From Bradyrhizobium sp. 195 (GTDB taxonomy: Bacteria; Pseudomonadota; Alphaproteobacteria; Rhizobiales; Xanthobacteraceae), in assembly GCF_023101665.1 (NCBI RefSeq), contig NZ_CP082162.1:434001-498000 (forward strand): a stretch of DNA of 64,000 nt, in the 5' to 3' direction. The notes beneath the pieces are model-generated. The model was given only the letters and a program-made list of their open reading frames with translations, was not told the origin of the DNA and did not search any database. The position numbers and the translations under genes were made by a program. Positions 26,890 through 35,659 of the stretch are shown here, one piece after another. The stretch's first letter is position 1. The number at the start of each line of letters is the position of its first letter.

Positions 26890-27675
26890 ATGGCTTCCAC
26901 GCGGGACGACAGCGTCGCGGAACGGCAGATCGCGGAGGAGCTTTCGCACCTGGCGCGCAAAGCGGAAGACGGTCCCTCGGTCCAGCCGACCATGGAGACG
27001 TCTCGGGCACCGGCAACGAACCATCTATCGACGAAACAGCCCCCCGTGGCTTTCGTCTGCTCTCTGTTGGCTGTATCCTTTGCTGCTTGGTGGTGGTGGT
27101 CGTCCTCCGCTCAACCGGCGATGAGAGCCCCTTCGGATTCTGCACCTCTGACGCGGGGCCCCCGAGAAGCTGCGGCGCCGAAAGACGCTGCGCCGTCTGC
27201 AATCGCTCTGGTTTCCGACTTGACGCAGCAGCTGCAGTCGATGACGCGCGATCTCGCTGGCTTGAGGCAAGCAGTCGAACAGCTTAACGTGACGCAAGAG
27301 AAATTGGTCCACGACAATGAAAATGTCGCGCGCCAACTCAAGACAGGCCGGGAAGAACTCGCACGTAACAACCGTGTCATCGACGACGTCAAAGGGATCC
27401 AGATCCAGATGGCACGCGAAAGTCAAACGCTCACCGATCGCCTCAACGCAAACCAGGAGCAACTCGCCCGCGCCACGGCCAACGCCTCGGCGCCAAAGGA
27501 GATGATGCCTGAAGTTACGAACGCGATCCCAGAAAAGCCAAAGGTCATGCAGGAAGTACCATTGCCACGTCCGCGGCAGTCGGCCAATGTTGCCCAGCCG
27601 CCGAAGCCGGCGCCAATTGCCAGGCCGCAAGCTATAAAACCGCAACCGTCATTCGCGTGGCCTTGGTCGCGCTAA
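26890..27675 (+). CDS. Membrane-anchored coiled-coil protein with Pro-rich tail, 261 residues
   Basis: Start at ATG 26890 (MASTRDDSVAERQIAEELSH), with GGAGCACC six bases upstream; ATG 26878 is also in frame. Order: cytoplasmic N-terminus (1-50); one membrane helix at about residues 52-72 (VAFVCSLLAVSFAAWWWW); a linker; a coiled coil at 105-200 with repeated phrases (TRDLAGLRQAVEQLNVTQEK, then similar LTDRLNANQEQLARA); a Pro/Lys-rich tail ending SFAWPWSR. A bitopic protein whose coil lies outside the membrane. Similar proteins are common in Bradyrhizobium; function unknown. Confidence 0.82.
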   Translation: MASTRDDSVAERQIAEELSHLARKAEDGPSVQPTMETSRAPATNHLSTKQPPVAFVCSLLAVSFAAWWWWSSSAQPAMRAPSDSAPLTRGPREAAAPKDAAPSAIALVSDLTQQLQSMTRDLAGLRQAVEQLNVTQEKLVHDNENVARQLKTGREELARNNRVIDDVKGIQIQMARESQTLTDRLNANQEQLARATANASAPKEMMPEVTNAIPEKPKVMQEVPLPRPRQSANVAQPPKPAPIARPQAIKPQPSFAWPWSR

Positions 27676-27731
27676 GCCGCGACCGACCTGCTCCTACGGC
27701 TATGGAGTCGGGCGCCGTTTGACTGCGGCTC

Positions 27732-27899
27732 CTATTCAGACTTTCGGATCTGGCCCGCTGTCGCCTCGCGGTGCCTTTCGCTACGCTCGACTAGCTGACC
27801 CATGAGGCCCAACCTTCGAATGTAATACCCCTGTTGCTGAACGATTAACTTAATCTCGTCGCTTTCCTTTGAGAATTCACCTTCTGCTCTTGGGCCCAC
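27732..27899 (-). CDS. Small hypothetical protein with QGYYIRRL motif, 55 residues
   Basis: Minus frame GTG 27899 to TAG 27732, uninterrupted. The core KLIVQQQGYYIRRLGLMGQL is followed by a basic helix VERSERHREATAGQIRKSE. I know the phrase QGYYIRRLGLMGQ from short rhizobial proteins of unknown role. No strong ribosome site. It converges on the gene at 26,890-27,675. A shorter copy of the first half lies at 26,249. Confidence 0.5.
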   Translation of the reverse strand: MGPRAEGEFSKESDEIKLIVQQQGYYIRRLGLMGQLVERSERHREATAGQIRKSE

Positions 27900-28442
27900 T
27901 TGCTTGCGGAGTAACCGCCAGGTACCGCGGAGCCTGAGATTAGAACGAGCAAGTCGCGCGTTCCATTGCGATAGACATCAAACATTGTCGGCCCTCGCTA
28001 ACTGTCCAAGTAAACACGAAGTATGTTTCCGGCCATTCTGTTCGACCAGCTTACCAGCTCGAACGGCTATGGGGGATTGCAATTGTGCAGCGCTTCGCGA
28101 CCCGATTCTTGACGCATCAAGCTCCGAGGCGCCCTCACTAGTGAGATCCTTCGTCAAGTCAATCGAGATCAATCGTGGCTCGTGGCAGTGGCTCGGGGAT
28201 GCCGCGATGCCATGTGTCTTGAGCTTGAAGGTATCGTGGACCAACTGAACTCACGTTCGGCTCTGCGGCGCCGTCAATTAGATGGAGGGCGCTCGCCTTC
28301 TTGACGGCTGAGCGAAGTCAGCGAATACCGGCCTGAAATTGTCGCCGCTTCGCCGAATCTCGATATCACCCTGAATTTTCTAGCGTAAAACCCCGAGCTG
28401 GCGCTGGGTGGATTTGCGCGGAACATTACTTTCGCCGAGCGC
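27900..28442. other. Gap without recognisable gene
   Basis: Two frames (27,904-28,248 + and 28,244-27,978 -) cover each other; neither is convincing. Confidence 0.45.
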
Positions 28443-29343
28443 GTGTGCTCAATTTTGCAAGCTCGGCTAACTGCACGAATTGGGCAGAAGATGCCCGGCT
28501 TCATCATGGGCTCCGACCTCAAGCTGTTTGAAGTATTCAGAAAGGAGCTGAACGCGCTCGGCTATGTCGAGGGCAAGAACCTGATCATCGACAAGCGGCA
28601 GGCTGAGGGAAGAAACTACCGCTTGCCCGCGTTGGTCAGCGAGCTCATCGCACTCCATCCCGATGTGCTTGTTACCGTGGCGAGGGCGGCGATTGCCGCC
28701 GCACCGAGCAACATCGACCATCCCCATTGTGATGACCCTGCGACTGATCCGATCGGGTCCGGCTTTGTGAAAAGCTTCGCTCGTCCTGGAGGCAATATAA
28801 TCGGCTTAGCGAACATGTACGGCGACACCACTACCCAGATCGTTGACGTGATCAGCACCATTCTTCCATCTGCCAGAAAGATCGCGATCTTGATGTCGTC
28901 AAATCCCACCCACCCACGACTTTATGAGGGTATCACACGCGGCCGCGCATACTGTTGGACTCCCATTGTTGCGGAGACTCCAGCCGGCCTGGAGCGCGCG
29001 TTTCAGGTTATATGGAAGGAACGGTGCGATGCACTGTTCGTCCTAGCCGATCCAATTCGGCTGAAAATTGTCGATCTGGCCAACGCAGCTCCGATCCCCA
29101 ATCTATCAGATCAGCGAGTTTGTTGAAGCGGGTGCGCTGCCAAGTTACGGTCCCAGCCTATCGATCATATTTCCGGCGCTCGGCGCAGTATGTGGATAGA
29201 ATATTCAAAGGCGCCGTTCCCGCTGAAATGCCCAGTCGAACAACCGACCATGTCTGAACTGGTGCTTAACCTCAAGACTGCAAAGTTGCTGAACTTGTCC
29301 AGACCAGAAGCGGTCCTCCTTCAAGCTGATAGGCTTATCAATG
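28443..29343 (+). pseudogene. ABC_sub_bind-family periplasmic binding protein, multiply frameshifted
   Basis: The family pattern is clear: SDLKLFEVFRKELNALGYVE, GKNLIIDKRQAEGRNYRLPA, ATDPIGSGFVKSFARPGGNI, GLANMYGDTTTQIVDV, CDALFVLADPIRLKIVDLA. It stops at 29,124, resumes in another frame (QISEFVEAGALPSYGPSLS), again in a third (FRRSAQYVDRIFKGAVPAEM) and finally as SELVLNLKTAKLLNLSRPEA to about 29,343. The signal peptide is missing and at least three frameshifts are present. Intact relatives (PF04392, TrpX-like) are about 325 residues and exist in dozens of copies per Bradyrhizobium genome. Confidence 0.85.
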
Positions 29344-29886
29344 AGCTTCGATTATTTCGGCAATTGGCCCATCGCTGCCCAGCGGAATGCTCGTTGGGGC
29401 GTCAGCTGTCGGCTGTGGAGCGGAAACTGATTGCAGCGGTCTGCATCGCCGATTTTGACCCATCACCGACATTGTCGTGCCCTGTGGCGATAGTCGTGGT
29501 ATTGGATTATCCAAACAGACCAACGACAAGTTGCAGAAGGATTTCTGACCAAGCAGACAACGAGAGGAGACGGTGCTGATTGAACTGAATTGGTTCTGGA
29601 CTGCGTGCGTGCCATTCTCGATTTTCGAAATGGCGCCTCAAATTGAGAAGCGCGACTGGTTCTCATTGCGATCCTTGTTTGGATCGCCTGCTGGCAGGAT
29701 ACGCCTGTATCTCGTGGGCGGTTGTCCGCGTCATGAGTTAAAAAATCGCATCTGCAATATCAAATGATACAACGCCACACCTAAATTCAGCGCAGTCTGT
29801 CGTCATCACCGAACAGCCCGTGGTATTTATCGGTGATGAGACCGCCGGTAGCGCTCCCGCCCTTCTCAAACAATGGGGGCGGCAAC
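29344..29886. other. Gap without recognisable gene
   Basis: Short frames only; the stretch around 29,450 contains the recurring intergenic phrase TTTTGACCCATCACCGACA. Nothing supported. Confidence 0.45.
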
Positions 29887-30105
29887 ATGCCGATCACTCG
29901 CCTAATTTCGGACAATCTTACGCCAGAGCAACGTCACGTTATTGAACTGGCCTTCAATCTCACCTTGCGCAAGTTGAATTTGGTGGATCGCAGCGATCCG
30001 GTCTGCGAGATCGTTGCGCAGAGAGTCGTTGAGATCGGCACGTCCGGTCCCTTGAACGCCCTCGCCATTGCCGAGATTGCGTCTAAACAGATGGACCCGC
30101 GGTAA
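29887..30105 (+). CDS. Conserved hypothetical protein, 72 residues
   Basis: ATG 29887 follows GGGGGCGG. The product MPITRLISDNLTPEQRHVIE, then LAFNLTLRKLNLVDRSDPVC and ending AIAEIASKQMDPR, is a small all-helical protein widespread in Bradyrhizobium with a strongly conserved middle. Function unknown. It stands at the left edge of the duplicated small-gene block but has no second copy here. Confidence 0.75.
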   Translation: MPITRLISDNLTPEQRHVIELAFNLTLRKLNLVDRSDPVCEIVAQRVVEIGTSGPLNALAIAEIASKQMDPR

Positions 30106-30124
30106 GGCGGCCCCACGGCGAGGG

Positions 30125-30388
30125 TTACATTTCAGAGCAGGAAGAGTGGCCGAGAGCTGCCGTTTGACCGTTGGCTTTCTTCTCGAGTTCATCAATTCGG
30201 TCGAGTGTGTTGCTTAGGAGCTCGCCTAACACCAGCAGTGTTGAGTAGAGCTGCTGCGACATACCTGGCGTCGCAGCATGTATCACTCGCTTTATTTCCT
30301 CTCGCATTGCCATGGTTGTGCCCGCACTGCCCTTCGTGATCGGAGCTAAGACAGACGCGACTTCATCGGCTCTGGAACTAAGGCGCAC
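30125..30388 (-). CDS. Small helical protein, block gene A (copy 1), 87 residues
   Basis: The product MRLSSRADEVASVLAPITKG and on contains a helical core MREEIKRVIHAATPGMSQQL followed by LGELLSNTLDRIDELEKKAN, a short coiled coil. Copy 2 at about 37,660-37,895 has two one-base deletions and is dead. Gene B lies ten bases upstream on the same strand, so B-A form an operon. Function unknown. Confidence 0.65.
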   Translation of the reverse strand: MRLSSRADEVASVLAPITKGSAGTTMAMREEIKRVIHAATPGMSQQLYSTLLVLGELLSNTLDRIDELEKKANGQTAALGHSSCSEM

Positions 30389-30398
30389 GTCGAAGTCA

Positions 30399-30638
30399 CT
30401 AGCGGCGATCCTGCTCAGTCCGGTTGGCAGTCGCTAGTTTTTCCCTGATGTACTGCTTTAGATCACCAACCTCTTTCTCAATGGCCGCTCGCGTGATGTT
30501 TTGGTTCTTGGCGCCTCTAACGAGGCGGTCAACCAATACGTCCACACTTTGTGAAGCGCCCGGCGTCCCGTATTGCCCCGCGGCGTGAACGCTGTTCTCA
30601 ATCCAAAAATCAATGTACTCGCGTGCCGTCGTAAGCAT
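30399..30638 (-). CDS. Small hypothetical protein, block gene B (copy 1), 79 residues
   Basis: The product MLTTAREYIDFWIENSVHAA then QYGTPGASQSVDVLVDRLVR and a helical end DLKQYIREKLATANRTEQDR. Two relatives in this window are broken: 37,909-38,137 (no start codon) and 33,032-33,282 (frameshift). The recurring KAREFIDFWVENSV phrase marks a rhizobial family of unknown function. Confidence 0.7.
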   Translation of the reverse strand: MLTTAREYIDFWIENSVHAAGQYGTPGASQSVDVLVDRLVRGAKNQNITRAAIEKEVGDLKQYIREKLATANRTEQDRR

Positions 30639-30858
30639 GTGAAGTCTCTGCCAGCATCGAATTGAGCTTCGCCTGGAGCGTAACTAGATGCAGGGCTCGG
30701 GGCAAGGTGGCACCCCGCACAGCGTCCCAGGCTTTGCTATCAGACGTTCCGGTTGCGGCCTGTACCTTCAGCTTCACGGGCAGCAGCCAATTTCCGGCCT
30801 CGACGGCCTAGTTCGTTTTCGTAGTGGCCTGTTTTGCCTTTCGGGCGCATAAACGGAC

Positions 30859-31050
30859 ATGTCCGATTCTCATTACCGAACCTGTCGGTGTGGCGCGGTC
30901 TATAGCCGAACTGAGGCGATGGCCCCGGGCCGGCAGATCGCCAGCTTCGAGTGCTCGGTTTGCGGCGCGACCATGGAATCATGGAACACCGCTTGCGTGC
31001 CCACGTACAGGTTGATTGCCGGCCCCGTCCGACTTCCTCGACCCAGCTAG
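30859..31050 (+). CDS. Small zinc-ribbon-like protein, block gene C (copy 1), 63 residues
   Basis: Two cysteine pairs: C9-R-C11 (TCRCGAVYSRTEAMAPGRQI) and C32-S-V-C35 (SFECSVCGATMESWN), spacing fit for one zinc ion. The tail (VPTYRLIAGP) is short and hydrophobic. Copy 2 at 38,317-38,511 keeps all cysteines. No ribosome site stands out. A metal-binding or protein-protein role is inference. Confidence 0.65.
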   Translation: MSDSHYRTCRCGAVYSRTEAMAPGRQIASFECSVCGATMESWNTACVPTYRLIAGPVRLPRPS

Positions 31051-31088
31051 TTATTGCAACTCTCGGCATGTCCCCGGATTAGCCATTG

Positions 31089-31334
31089 ATGGCAGAGTCG
31101 TTCGGCAATTCGTTCACTATCGTTGAGGTGACCTCAGACGACTCGCCCCAGCCAACGAGGCAGATGTGGCTGGCCCTAGCCAAGCCCAGTCAGGCGTTGA
31201 CGCTGGTTCTCGCTGCCGTTCCCGAAGGCTGGACAGCGGAAGTTGTGACGGCGGTTCTCACTGAAAAGCAGCAAAGGATGTTCGAGGAACTCAACCTCGA
31301 ACCCGGCGATGTTTACAGGATCGCTCCAGATTAA
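31089..31334 (+). CDS. Small hypothetical protein, block gene D (copy 1), 81 residues
   Basis: Start at the second of two adjacent ATGs (31,089), matching copy 2. The product MAESFGNSFTIVEVTSDDSP, then MWLALAKPSQALTLVLAAVP and EKQQRMFEELNLEPGDVYRI is a small alpha/beta protein. Copy 2 (38,537-38,783) has a stop codon at 38,672 and an extra T near 38,760. Function unknown. Confidence 0.7.
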   Translation: MAESFGNSFTIVEVTSDDSPQPTRQMWLALAKPSQALTLVLAAVPEGWTAEVVTAVLTEKQQRMFEELNLEPGDVYRIAPD

Positions 31335-31428
31335 GGCATCCTCGGAGGGGGGCAACGTCTGCTATTTACCTAGGCCGAACATGGCACAACCGGGTTCCCT
31401 TTTCGGCCGCCTTCCTACATAATTCGGC

Positions 31429-31614
31429 ATGGCGAAAATAAAAGTGAACTTCAAACCAGTTCGTAAATCCGAGGGCGACTGGGCTATCATCGCCGAGTAC
31501 CCGGGCGCAGAAGCGCGAGAGATTACGGGCTTCACGAGCAAAGCCGATATTGACGATTGGATGAACGGAGAGCGTCGGATCGCTTGGCTCCGATCACAGG
31601 GTTACGCGAAGTGA
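31429..31614 (+). CDS. Small hypothetical protein, block gene E (copy 1), 61 residues
   Basis: MAKIKVNFKPVRKSEGDWAI then AEYPGAEAREITGFTSKADI and DDWMNGERRIAWLRSQGYAK: a compact beta-alpha protein. Copy 2 (37,204-37,389) differs at 7 of 61 residues, so both are under selection. No normal ribosome site, but the 22 bases before the ATG (TTCCTACATAATTCGGC) are nearly the same in both copies. Confidence 0.8.
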   Translation: MAKIKVNFKPVRKSEGDWAIIAEYPGAEAREITGFTSKADIDDWMNGERRIAWLRSQGYAK

Positions 31615-31720
31615 CTCGATGACCCCTTCAGGTGCGAGTCCGGTGCTTTTGGCGTGGCTGAAGGTCCGGACTCACTGGTACTATTCCAGCTCCTCAACCA
31701 AGGCGCCATTCTCGCGGAGA

Positions 31721-31927
31721 TCAGTGAAGATACGAAAGCTGATCTTCCGTAACGACGCGCTCAATGTTCTCGGACCTGCACTTGATGCGATATCTTACTC
31801 GTCCATCGGACTCGATCGGCATGCACTGTACGATCGTGTAGATCCTTGGCAGTTCAGTTGCGGCGCGTCCTTGGGGACCTTGAGCGTGGTGCCGAACCTC
31901 TTCATTTAGCTTATAGGCGTATGACAT
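31721..31927 (-). CDS. Small hypothetical protein, block gene F (copy 1), 68 residues
   Basis: MSYAYKLNEEVRHHAQGPQG, then IYTIVQCMPIESDGRVRYRI and KCRSENIERVVTEDQLSYLH. A small beta-rich domain, resembling the short rhizobial proteins of the type IYxIxxxMPxxxDGxxxYRI(K/R)S. Copy 2 has lost about ten bases and is frameshifted (35,660-35,856). The gene lies downstream of gene G on the same strand. Confidence 0.72.
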   Translation of the reverse strand: MSYAYKLNEEVRHHAQGPQGRAATELPRIYTIVQCMPIESDGRVRYRIKCRSENIERVVTEDQLSYLH

Positions 31928-31965
31928 ATTTTCCTCGACGTTTACGGCTCTATCGAGCGGTCTTG

Positions 31966-32205
31966 CTAGTCTTCAAGAATGGATTTTGTAGCCTCGAATA
32001 TCTGTTCCGCAGTGCCCTTAATCGTGCCCTTTGCCCAAGCTTGGAACACTGTGACGTATGCGTTCTTGTAAGCCGCTTCGTCCGCGGAGAAGTAGACTTC
32101 GTCTGTGGCAGTATCCAAGACAAGCGCTCCTGTATCGATACAAATTTCCTCGATCAGGACCAGGCGTTCTTCTTGCTCGGCTAGATGACGTTTAACTATG
32201 CTCAT
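31966..32205 (-). CDS. Small hypothetical protein, block gene G (copy 1), 79 residues
   Basis: Start at ATG 32205 (MSIVKRHLAEQEERLVLIEE), matching copy 2; the frame is open to 32,295. CIDTGALVLDTATDEVYFSA and FQAWAKGTIKGTAEQIFEAT follow: an acidic alpha/beta protein. Copy 2 (35,962-36,201) differs at 7 of 79 residues. It precedes gene F by about 40 bases. Confidence 0.78.
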   Translation of the reverse strand: MSIVKRHLAEQEERLVLIEEICIDTGALVLDTATDEVYFSADEAAYKNAYVTVFQAWAKGTIKGTAEQIFEATKSILED

Positions 32206-32334
32206 TGAGTCTCCTGCGTGGCACTGAGGAATCACGTTCCCGATGCGGCTGGTGAACACGCTGACGTAGTCACCGGGCACAGGCAAGGAAGCCACAGTGG
32301 CGCCCGCTTTTCGATCTTTTTACCTGCTTGAATG

Positions 32335-32368
32335 AAAAACCCCGCCCCGATAGCTCGGGAGCGGGGCA
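32335..32368 (-). terminator. Intrinsic terminator of the cold-shock gene (copy 1)
   Basis: On the minus strand GCCCCGCTCCCGA, loop, TCGGGGCGGGG, then TTTTT. It lies about 60 bases after the stop of the cold-shock gene at 32,428; the spacer is also conserved in copy 2. Confidence 0.85.
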
Positions 32369-32427
32369 GGACCACAAGCGCTACCAGTACATCCGTGGCT
32401 AGAGCGACAGGTCTGTCGCGCTCTTAA

Positions 32428-32637
32428 CTAAGCAGCACGAAGGTTTTCGGCAGCGGACTTGCCCGTGCGACGGTCTGCGACGACGTCATAAGACAGCGTC
32501 TGACCTTCGCTCAGAGTACCCATACCGGCACGTTCGACCGCGCTGATGTGAACAAAAACATCGTTGCTGCCGTTTGATGGCTGGATAAAGCCGAAGCCCT
32601 TTTGGGTGTTAAACCACTTCACTGTACCTGTGTTCAT
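32428..32637 (-). CDS. cspA: Cold-shock protein, block gene H (copy 1), 69 residues
   Basis: A single cold-shock domain: [20 protein letters not shown] carries RNP1 (KGFGFI), VFVHI is RNP2, and the C-terminus is [11 protein letters not shown]. An RNA chaperone binding single-stranded RNA. It differs from copy 2 (36,620) by three substitutions and one C-terminal alanine. AAGGA lies seven bases before ATG 32637. It is preceded by a leader of about 190 bases that is conserved between copies, and followed by a strong terminator, so it is a monocistronic, leader-regulated gene. Confidence 0.95.
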   Translation of the reverse strand: MNTGTVKWFNTQKGFGFIQPSNGSNDVFVHISAVERAGMGTLSEGQTLSYDVVADRRTGKSAAENLRAA

Positions 32638-32829
32638 CAGGTCTTCCTTTCGTATGCGCGCAGGACCTGGCGCACGGAGTTGCGGCCAGTCGTCCGGTTA
32701 GTCGATGTTGGAGAATGTCTGAAACGTGCGCGCCGTCAGGATCTGAGGCGAAAGCGGAACAGTTGTTCGGCCAGTATCGATATATGAGGCAATACACTAG
32801 CAGTTGAGAGACTTCAAGAAGAAAGCCAG
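32638..32829 (-). promoter_or_regulatory. Conserved long leader of the cold-shock gene (copy 1)
   Basis: Matches 36,833-37,023 at close to nine bases in ten by eye, then similarity ends abruptly (after AAGAAAGCCAG on the + strand). Long structured 5' leaders are typical of cspA-type mRNAs, where they act as RNA thermosensors. The AT-rich stretch near 32,775-32,800 (on the minus strand TGCCTCATATATCGATAC) may hold the promoter. Confidence 0.6.
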
Positions 32830-33031
32830 CGGTGCACACACGGTGCTGCACGAATGCGTTGTGACGATGCCGACGAGGTGGCATTACGAGAACCGGCCCA
32901 TCGCCAAACGCGCGTCGGACGATGGGCCGTTCCGAGTGGATGACGAAAAACCTAGCGGGGTCCAGGTATCGCGCCACAGACCGATATCTCAATCAACGGA
33001 GCGCCGAGTCGTTCCTGTCAGAAGCCAGACG

Positions 33032-33282
33032 CTAATTTACACGTCGGCCGAGTCGAGCGCTCTCGGCCTGGTTGGCCTCCGAGAGCTTGTCTCTCACGTA
33101 GCTGCGAACTTCCCCGAGCTCGGTCTGCAAGTCGGTTCCGAGGTGCCCTGCTCCTTTGCTGCCGCGACAAGACGGCTGGTAAGCTCGGCCTCGTCCTGAA
33201 AGGCTCCAGGAGCCCGGAACTGCTCTGCGGGGCTAACGCTGTTTTCAACCCAGAAGTCGATGAACTCGCGTGCCTTGCGCAC
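33032..33282 (-). pseudogene. Third relative of block gene B, frameshifted
   Basis: From GTG 33282: KAREFIDFWVENSVSPAEQF, then RAPGAFQDEAELTSRLVAAA and KEQGTSE. The family pattern continues only in the next frame (DLQTELGEVRSYVRDKLSEA then NQAESARLGRRVN) to TAG 33032, so one base was gained or lost near 33,135. The residual frame ends at 33,094. Confidence 0.6.
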
Positions 33283-33445
33283 CCCAACCGACCCGGCGTC
33301 TGTCGACCTAGGGTAATGTTCACAGACGGATCGAGCAAGAACGGCCTTGAATGGACTCGCAGGTCTTCGGGCAGTGGAGCGATTGTCCAAGATGATCGGA
33401 GGTCCTTCAATCCGCTGATTCGATTGGGAGCGCCTATAAGTCCGC

Positions 33446-33964
33446 TTAGGCATGCGCGGTGGAGAGCACTTCGGCAAAGATGACGCTGTGCGTGCCAATT
33501 TCGCGGATATCGGCCACTCGACAATCGAGAGCGACGCGTGAGGTCACGCAGTACGGTGAGCCGGTGGCGAGCACGGCCCAGTTCGGGCCGGCAAACCCCT
33601 CGGTCATTGGGACCCGACCGACGCCTGCGAACATCTGCGACAGCCCAATCTGATCGGCGCCAGGGCTGCTGACGCAGAGCACACCGTTCGCCTTGATGAT
33701 CGCGTTGGCCGCACTCTTGCGGTTGACGCACACCATGATCGTGCGGGGCTCGTCCGTCACGGAGCACACGGCCGAGCAGGTAAAGCCTGCGATGCCTTGA
33801 GGGCCATCAGTGCAGACGATGGAAACGGATGAAGCAATGCGGGACATAGCTTCACGGAACTCGCCTGCACTTGCTCGCCCAAGATTATTTTGAACGGAGG
33901 CTTGGAAGTGCCCGTTCCTAAGCGCACTGCCGGGCAAAGACGGAGCATCTGTCTGCACAAGCAT
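33446..33964 (-). CDS. Flavin reductase-like (HpaC/RutF-type) protein, 172 residues
   Basis: Start at ATG 33964 (MLVQTDAPSLPGSA); the longer frame to 34,063 is not protein-like. The flavin_reduct domain (PF01613) covers residues about 30-165: FREAMSRIASSVSIVCTDGP, GFTCSAVCSVTDEPRTIMVC and NRKSAANAIIKANGVLCVSS, the usual FMN-binding strand pattern. It probably uses NAD(P)H to reduce free flavin for a two-component monooxygenase. No monooxygenase gene is near, so the partner must be elsewhere. Confidence 0.88.
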   Translation of the reverse strand: MLVQTDAPSLPGSALRNGHFQASVQNNLGRASAGEFREAMSRIASSVSIVCTDGPQGIAGFTCSAVCSVTDEPRTIMVCVNRKSAANAIIKANGVLCVSSPGADQIGLSQMFAGVGRVPMTEGFAGPNWAVLATGSPYCVTSRVALDCRVADIREIGTHSVIFAEVLSTAHA

Positions 33965-35382
33965 TTTTTGTCTCCATGGTGTTTTCCCGCGACGCCGGAA
34001 TTCCGACGCGTCGGCCAAGATGTTTTCTTGTTGTTGGGACGAGTTTGTCGCGGCCGGAAACACCGCGCCATTGGGGGCAGGGCTATAGGGAGTATTGCTT
34101 TATGGGAATAGAAGCGATGTCGTCGCGCTCGGCCTCGCGACGAATCGTATTGCTCCCCCAGTTGCAGCCAGATGGCTGCGCTATGACGTGACTACGGCGG
34201 CCGGTTCATTCGATCGAGTAAGCATGAGAGCGGATGATCGTGCCCAACGCAGCTGGGATGACCTCTTTGCGCTTGAACATACGTATCGGCACTCGCCTCA
34301 ATTTCCCGAGCATTTCCCTTTACGAAATCGCACGAAATCGCAGTTTGGCGTGCAAACTCGCGCAAATGGCGGAGAGAGTGGGAGTCAAACCCACGATTCG
34401 CGATTGTCCCCCTTCGAACAACTGACACTGCTCGTAAGCACTCGCCGGCCTCCTGCCCTCGGAAATCCGGACCTGCACATGCGCCATAAGATGCTCATGT
34501 TGGCTGTGACGAGATTTTTTTGATGTGCCGGGTGCACAGGTCATGCACAAGCCGCCTCTAATCAACTGAAAAGTTTTCGCTTTCGCTCAATCCATCATGG
34601 GCTCAATTTGAGCTAGGTCGTGCCAATGCGATCGAGGCGAATAATGAGTGTGCGCTTTGCACTAGAACCTGTCGGTGCTCCAAGCCAGGCTCTAAGCGCC
34701 CGGCCCTCCTGTACGATCGAGCGCGCTGTGATACTCCGTCAGTGAAGACGCGATGGATATCGGACCTCTGCTAGGATAAGCCAAGCTCACTACTTCGGTC
34801 AGAATTTTTAACGCGAAGGAAGCGAGAACACTCGACCACACTACGCTAAACTGCGCGATGCCAGCCGGCAGCACTACTCCCACTCTATCATTTCAAACGA
34901 CTCTTCGTCATTGATCTGCAAGCACAATTTGTAACGTCTGACGGACAAACGCCGGCGGTATACCGAGCTGTCCGCAATGCCAGCGATTTCGATACCTATC
35001 GGAGTCAATCGACTGATCGGGTCATCTGCGTAGACAAGAAAGCGATACCCGATCCAGCGCAGCGTCGTTTCAAATACCGTCAGAGGTGAAGAACACCTTG
35101 CTAGGGCGTCTTGTGATCGTGCGCCGACCAGAATAGTCCGCTTTTCGCCAAGAACTGCCTTCCCCCCAAGTCGCCTTTTGACCCGAAGCCGACATGGCGC
35201 CGCTCGTTTGGCTCTCTCCGCGTTCAAGTTCGGCGGTAAGACTGTCCCGTTTCCTAGCGCGATGTCGTTGGCAGTCCATGTAGGTTCCCAAGCGCCCGAC
35301 CAGAAGATGTTGGCGTTTCGGATACCTCTCTCGCAACCGGCCATCGCCCCTTATATTGTCGGGGGGCTAGCTAGGAGGAGAT
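33965..35382. other. Long gap apart from the tRNA remnant
   Basis: About 1.4 kb. Frames at 34,883-34,692 (-, partly hydrophobic) and 35,344-34,874 (-) lack ribosome sites and contain the recurring intergenic phrase TTTTGACCCGAAGCCGACA near 35,177. I do not support a gene. Confidence 0.45.
34367..34400 (-). pseudogene. tRNA-Ser 3'-end remnant
   Basis: On the minus strand: GTGGG-TTTGACT-CCCAC (a perfect T-arm with one change from the TTCGAAT loop), then acceptor 3' strand TCTCTCC, discriminator G and encoded CCA. The geometry is exact for the 3' half of tRNA-Ser (acceptor 5' strand would be GGAGAGA), but no 5' half follows. The + strand translation gives MAERVGVKPT, the well-known false peptide of antisense tRNA-Ser. 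Likely a scar of an element that integrated at a tRNA-Ser gene. Confidence 0.7.
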
Positions 35383-35610
35383 ATGTCAGACCGGCGAGAG
35401 CTCTATCGGAGCCCGAATGGCGACGCATGGTTCATCGCTCGCGAACCCGCAAGCGGTCACGCTTTCATCATCCACCAGCCCAATGCGCCCTCTGGCGGCC
35501 GCCTATCTCACGTCGAATTGGGTGAGTTCCTGCGTCTCGGAAGTGGGCCCGAACAGCACGCATTGTTGCGGTTGATCGGAACGCTGGTCGAGGTATCACC
35601 TTTTGCGTAG
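35383..35610 (+). CDS. Conserved hypothetical protein, 75 residues
   Basis: ATG 35383 has AGGAGGAG seven bases upstream, among the best ribosome sites in the window. The product MSDRRELYRSPNGDAWFIAR then EPASGHAFIIHQPNAPSGGR and EQHALLRLIGTLV is a short beta-sheet plus helix protein that occurs in many paralogs in Bradyrhizobium. Function unknown. Confidence 0.85.
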   Translation: MSDRRELYRSPNGDAWFIAREPASGHAFIIHQPNAPSGGRLSHVELGEFLRLGSGPEQHALLRLIGTLVEVSPFA

Positions 35611-35659
35611 CAGGGCTCGCGCTCTCAGGACATTTTCGCGATCGATCAATCGCTGCAGG

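Noticed and set aside
34234..34425. Peptide frame containing MAERVGVKPT
   Set aside because: This is the well-known false translation of the antisense of a tRNA-Ser 3' end.
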